NCBI GenBank assembly: GCA_022361455.1
Contig: JAKSAW010000144.1
Span: forward strand, 1-38,383
Source of the DNA: Pseudomonadales bacterium
Lineage (GTDB): Bacteria > Pseudomonadota > Gammaproteobacteria > Pseudomonadales > Ketobacteraceae
Direction: 5' to 3'
Length of the DNA stretch: 38,383 bases
Under the pieces are notes generated by a model. It saw only the letters and a program-made list of their open reading frames with translations. It had not been told where the DNA came from and did not search any database. The number at the start of each line of letters is the position of its first letter. The stretch's first letter is position 1. Both the position numbers and the translations under genes were made by a program. This document shows, piece after piece, positions 35,566 through 38,383 of the stretch.

Positions 35566-36594
35566 TTACAGTAAATCAGTCAGCAGTATCCCTACTCCGA
35601 CACGTTGCTGGGATATGTTGTAATCGATCATGCTTTCGCCATAGCCGTTATAGTACTGAACAAAGCCTCTTAGATGCCCGAAAAAGGGAAAGCTCCAATC
35701 TAGTTCCATAGCCCCCTTGTTATCCGAGCGCAGATTGTTACGTACCATTAAGCCAAACTGATAATCCTGCCAGCGATAGGCGGTTCTTAGTTCAAAATGC
35801 CCCAAAAAGTTTTCGATGTCTGGATTATCATCACCATCGGAGTCACCACTATTCTCTTTATCGTCCTCTCTTAACCGATACCATGGCCGTAAAGATAATG
35901 CGAAGTTATCCTTCTCAAATAAAAAATTTGCATAGACCCGATTCCAACTTCTAGAAAGCGGTTGGGAACGGCCATTGGACTGATGCTCAATACCGAAAGC
36001 AATACCTGTGTTACCACTGAAAGGCTTCCAGCTTAATGGTGTTAAGTAAAAGAGCTCGGGCTGATAATTTGTTTCTCTAAAAGGTGCAGACATGCTACTG
36101 GTATAAACCTGCCACCAAGATTGCATCGTAAAACCTATATACAAAGCATCATTCTTTCTGAACAAATCTTCATGATTCATGGGAACTTTAAAACTTAGTT
36201 GAAACTTGGCTTCAGAATGCCTTATCTCCTCTTTCCAATCCCCTGTGAACTCGTAAGCATCTCGATTTACTTTGCTGGTGTGTGTATAAGGTAATATGTA
36301 GTTGCGGCGGTGAGGCGTAATAACGAAACGATTCCACTGAGATTCCCTTTCTTGTCGTATCCGATTTGAAATTACCCCGGATTTAAAACTCTCGGCAGCT
36401 TCTTCTAACTCTTGATTCTCATTTACAGTGTCATCCAGATGCTTAGCGCACTGCCTTTTGATGGCCATAGAGGTAGTCGCTGCTTGACCTTTAATAGCAT
36501 CAAGTAAACATCGGTCGTAATCACTCAATCCTAGGCTGGTGCCACTAAAGAATGAAGTTAAAAGAAAAGCAGCAGGCGCTGTAAGAGCACGCAT
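35566..36594 (-). CDS. pldA: Outer membrane phospholipase A1
   Basis: OmpPLA is a calcium-dependent outer-membrane barrel that removes acyl chains from phospholipids misplaced in the outer leaflet. The 342-residue product has a signal-like N-terminus and a Lys/Glu-rich N-terminal segment. The catalytic motif EHQSNGRSQPLSRSWNR is intact: His204, Ser206 and Asn218 keep the exact spacing of the E. coli triad. The barrel ends VGVGILLTDLL. A short insertion rich in Asp/Gly (DSDGDDNPD) near 255 looks like a calcium-binding loop and is longer than in E. coli. It is separated from the FAD monooxygenase gene by 138 bases. Confidence 0.93.
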   Translation of the reverse strand: MRALTAPAAFLLTSFFSGTSLGLSDYDRCLLDAIKGQAATTSMAIKRQCAKHLDDTVNENQELEEAAESFKSGVISNRIRQERESQWNRFVITPHRRNYILPYTHTSKVNRDAYEFTGDWKEEIRHSEAKFQLSFKVPMNHEDLFRKNDALYIGFTMQSWWQVYTSSMSAPFRETNYQPELFYLTPLSWKPFSGNTGIAFGIEHQSNGRSQPLSRSWNRVYANFLFEKDNFALSLRPWYRLREDDKENSGDSDGDDNPDIENFLGHFELRTAYRWQDYQFGLMVRNNLRSDNKGAMELDWSFPFFGHLRGFVQYYNGYGESMIDYNISQQRVGVGILLTDLL

Positions 36595-36732
36595 ACAAAG
36601 TCCTTAGCGGTATTTTTAAACCGTTATTTAATCGGACTAAGAATAAGATGGAAACCGATAAACAGCAATGATACTCACTAAAGATGTATAGGAATAAACA
36701 GACTGATTAACAAAGTTCTGGCAGACGAAGAT
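36595..36732. other. Intergenic region upstream of pldA
   Basis: This 138-base AT-rich stretch should hold the pldA promoter. It contains nested short dyads near the gene (AGTCC with GGACT, enclosing CGGT with ACCG, within about 36597-36643), but none has the length or U tract of a terminator for the upstream monooxygenase. No gene is visible. Confidence 0.3.
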
Positions 36733-37938
36733 TTAAACACGATAATCGTAGAGCCATGCAAGTTTCTTATTAAAGAACTCAGGGTCTCTTCTTCCTCGCC
36801 AAGCTAAATACTGATCCCGGGGAAATTGAATAAGTGGATTACGGATATGATAGATCTGCATATTTTTACGGGCTTGTAATTGAACTTTAGCAGTTCGCTG
36901 GGCCCGTGCGTTGGTATAAACATTCTTCAATTGTTCTGGTTGCTGGCTAAATTCTTTAAAACAGCTAGCCAGCTGATAGGCATCTTCTATGGCCATCGCT
37001 GCGCCCTGTGCCAAAAATGGCAGCATAGGATGTACGGCATCGCCCAGCAAAATACAGCGGTCTCTGCACCATGTTGAAATCGGATCACGGTCATAGAGCG
37101 CCCATCGATAACAGCTTTCTGGATCCGTATGAGCAAGAATGTTGCGTGTTTGCGCATTCCATCCGGCAAAGTCATCAAGCATTTCTTCCAAGTTTGCTTT
37201 CAAAGTCCAGGACTCTTCTTGCCAATCGTCCCTTTCAATAACTGCTACATAATTTACAAAATGACCACCGCGTACATAGTAATAAACAAAGTGAGCACCC
37301 GGCCCCATCATCAAATTGGCACATGGGTCTGGTCGAAACAAGGAGGTTAGTGATTCGACGGGCACCAAGCCACGCCAAGCAACGTTACCCGTAAATCGAG
37401 CTTGTGAACCTGGAGCCACAAAATCTCGCACTTTGGAATGAATACCATCGGCCCCTATTACCCAATCATGCTCATACGTTTGCTGCTGACCATCCTGTTC
37501 AATAGTAATGGTCATTTGTGACTTATCTTTCGCAGATAAATCGTGTAAAGAAGCCCCTAAAACAACTTTTTTACCTGATGCTTGTTCATAGGCTTGCAAC
37601 AGTAAGCCATGGATGTCAGCTCGATGGATATGTAGATAAGCTTGATTGTGAAAAGACTCATTATGGTTGACGGGAAATCTAGCGATCTGGTCGCCAGTGC
37701 GCCAATGACTTAACTTGACCGCCTTAGGCAAAAATCCAATTTTTTTTGCCTGATCCATTAAGCCCCATTGATAAAGGATATTGGTTGCGTTTGAACTTAA
37801 TTGAATGCCAGCACCAACTTCAGAAAGCTCCGCTGTTTTTTCATAAACAGTGACATCGAACCCCTGTCTCGACAACGCCAAAGCAGCGCTTAAACCACCG
37901 ATACCCGCTCCGATAATTGCTATGGATAGTTCGCTCAA
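36733..37938 (-). CDS. FAD-dependent aromatic-ring monooxygenase (salicylate / 3-hydroxybenzoate hydroxylase type)
   Basis: The 401-residue flavoprotein belongs to the class A hydroxylases. It shows the FAD-binding GxGxxG (IIGAGIGGLSAAL near 9-21), the DG motif (WVIGADGIHSKVR near 158-170) and the GD motif (ILLGDAVHPMLPFLAQGA near 285-302). These enzymes use NAD(P)H and O2 to hydroxylate phenolic acids. The closest pattern is salicylate 1-monooxygenase or 3-hydroxybenzoate 6-hydroxylase, but no ring-cleavage genes are nearby, so the substrate is open. The start must be the TTG at 37938, since no ATG, GTG or other TTG lies before the FAD motif; AAGG is 8 bases upstream. Confidence 0.85.
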   Translation of the reverse strand: MSELSIAIIGAGIGGLSAALALSRQGFDVTVYEKTAELSEVGAGIQLSSNATNILYQWGLMDQAKKIGFLPKAVKLSHWRTGDQIARFPVNHNESFHNQAYLHIHRADIHGLLLQAYEQASGKKVVLGASLHDLSAKDKSQMTITIEQDGQQQTYEHDWVIGADGIHSKVRDFVAPGSQARFTGNVAWRGLVPVESLTSLFRPDPCANLMMGPGAHFVYYYVRGGHFVNYVAVIERDDWQEESWTLKANLEEMLDDFAGWNAQTRNILAHTDPESCYRWALYDRDPISTWCRDRCILLGDAVHPMLPFLAQGAAMAIEDAYQLASCFKEFSQQPEQLKNVYTNARAQRTAKVQLQARKNMQIYHIRNPLIQFPRDQYLAWRGRRDPEFFNKKLAWLYDYRV

Positions 37939-37969
37939 GTTTTTAACCTTCTATGGCTGTTACTAAGCA

Positions 37970-38374
37970 TCAAATATTCTTGTTGTGGCGAAAGCGCTTT
38001 ATAAAGGCTTCTGCATGAGTGTCGAAATGCCATGGTTCATCGGTTAAACAATGCAACCAATGGGCTCTTATAACATAACACCACGCCGTGATAGCTTGAC
38101 CCTCATCAGTTTTTATGGGCATCAATTGACGCTTGTACATTTCCCCTTCAAAACGATCTAGTTGCTTCAATGCGTTGGCAGAAACCCCTTGATAAACCAA
38201 GCCGGGTACTTCTGCACCAGCTAATGGTTTAATACCCGGGTATTCCGCTCTGTGCACTCGGAAACAGGCGTAATCGGTTAACACTGCTTTGGTAGACGGT
38301 AGTTTAAGACCAGTGATGCCACCAAACACTTCTGGAGATTGTAATGTCCCGTAGCAAAACAACGCTTTGTTCAT
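37970..38374 (-). CDS. Gamma-glutamylcyclotransferase-like (AIG2/GGACT family) protein
   Basis: A 134-residue protein with the N-terminal FCYGTLQSPEVF (YGTL loop at 8-11), the PGLVYQGVSANALKQLD segment and the catalytic-type Glu76 in DRFEGEMYKR, all hallmarks of the AIG2/GGCT fold. Members cleave gamma-glutamyl amines or amino acids to 5-oxoproline, but many bacterial versions have no proven substrate. The ATG at 38374 is certain because an in-frame TGA directly precedes it. It lies 31 bases upstream of the monooxygenase and may share its transcript. Confidence 0.85.
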   Translation of the reverse strand: MNKALFCYGTLQSPEVFGGITGLKLPSTKAVLTDYACFRVHRAEYPGIKPLAGAEVPGLVYQGVSANALKQLDRFEGEMYKRQLMPIKTDEGQAITAWCYVIRAHWLHCLTDEPWHFDTHAEAFIKRFRHNKNI

Positions 38375-38383
38375 TCACCGCCC

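Noticed and set aside
36733..37938. FAD monooxygenase as the missing DprE1
   Set aside because: Its GxGxxG, DG and GD motifs are those of class A aromatic hydroxylases, not of the VAO-type FAD fold of DprE1, and it is 30 kb away.
1..38383. CRISPR arrays, tRNA or rRNA genes, insertion sequences, integrases, toxin-antitoxin or phage-defence genes
   Set aside because: Reading both strands showed no repeat-spacer pattern, cloverleaf, transposase or other such gene; every long frame fits a chromosomal gene or its shadow.

Overview
The window looks like chromosomal DNA of a marine-type gammaproteobacterium related to the Pseudomonas / Marinobacter / Hahella group. The strongest sign is the minus-strand run leuC-leuD-leuB-asd-fimV-truA-trpF-trpB-trpA-accD-folC-SPOR-cvpA-purF-metZ. 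This is the Pseudomonas order with trpB and trpA added between trpF and accD. I see no tRNA, rRNA, CRISPR array, insertion sequence, prophage or plasmid function, and no gap over 300 bases without a gene.

Layout. 1-3557: folD (5' end missing), ppiB and lpxH on the plus strand, miaE facing them, then a lipid A-type acyltransferase. 3613-12386: an envelope block on the minus strand. It holds moxR, a DUF58 gene and tgpA, joined by 4-base overlaps, then a flippase-like membrane protein, a HAD-UbiA fusion, a DprE2-like reductase, a lipoprotein and a beta-barrel protein. The middle genes resemble the polyprenyl-phosphate ribose/arabinose pathway of actinobacteria, but no DprE1-type oxidase is present. 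12463-30272: the conserved housekeeping run (methionine, purine, folate, fatty acid, tryptophan and leucine synthesis, tRNA pseudouridylation, polar hub FimV). 30273-32243: an orphan periplasmic binding protein and a LysR regulator, both divergent from leuC. 32540-38374: an accessory lipid and signalling block. It holds a diguanylate cyclase, an SCP2-like protein with a sphingosine-1-phosphate-lyase-like PLP enzyme, an outer membrane phospholipase, an FAD monooxygenase and a gamma-glutamylcyclotransferase-like protein.

Most notable points. (1) cvpA is cut by an in-frame TGA exactly where the family has Trp, and the next 33 codons still encode the conserved CvpA tail. (2) A near-perfect intrinsic terminator lies inside the first codons of lpxH. 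(3) The polyprenyl-pentose cluster lacks its oxidase and is linked to an unknown lipoprotein / beta-barrel pair. (4) A hairpin overlaps the trpA stop codon ahead of accD. (5) An interrupted dyad lies between leuC and the binding protein gene. (6) An inverted repeat overlaps the ribosome binding site of the S1P-lyase-like gene. All assignments rest on reading motifs and gene order; no database search was possible.
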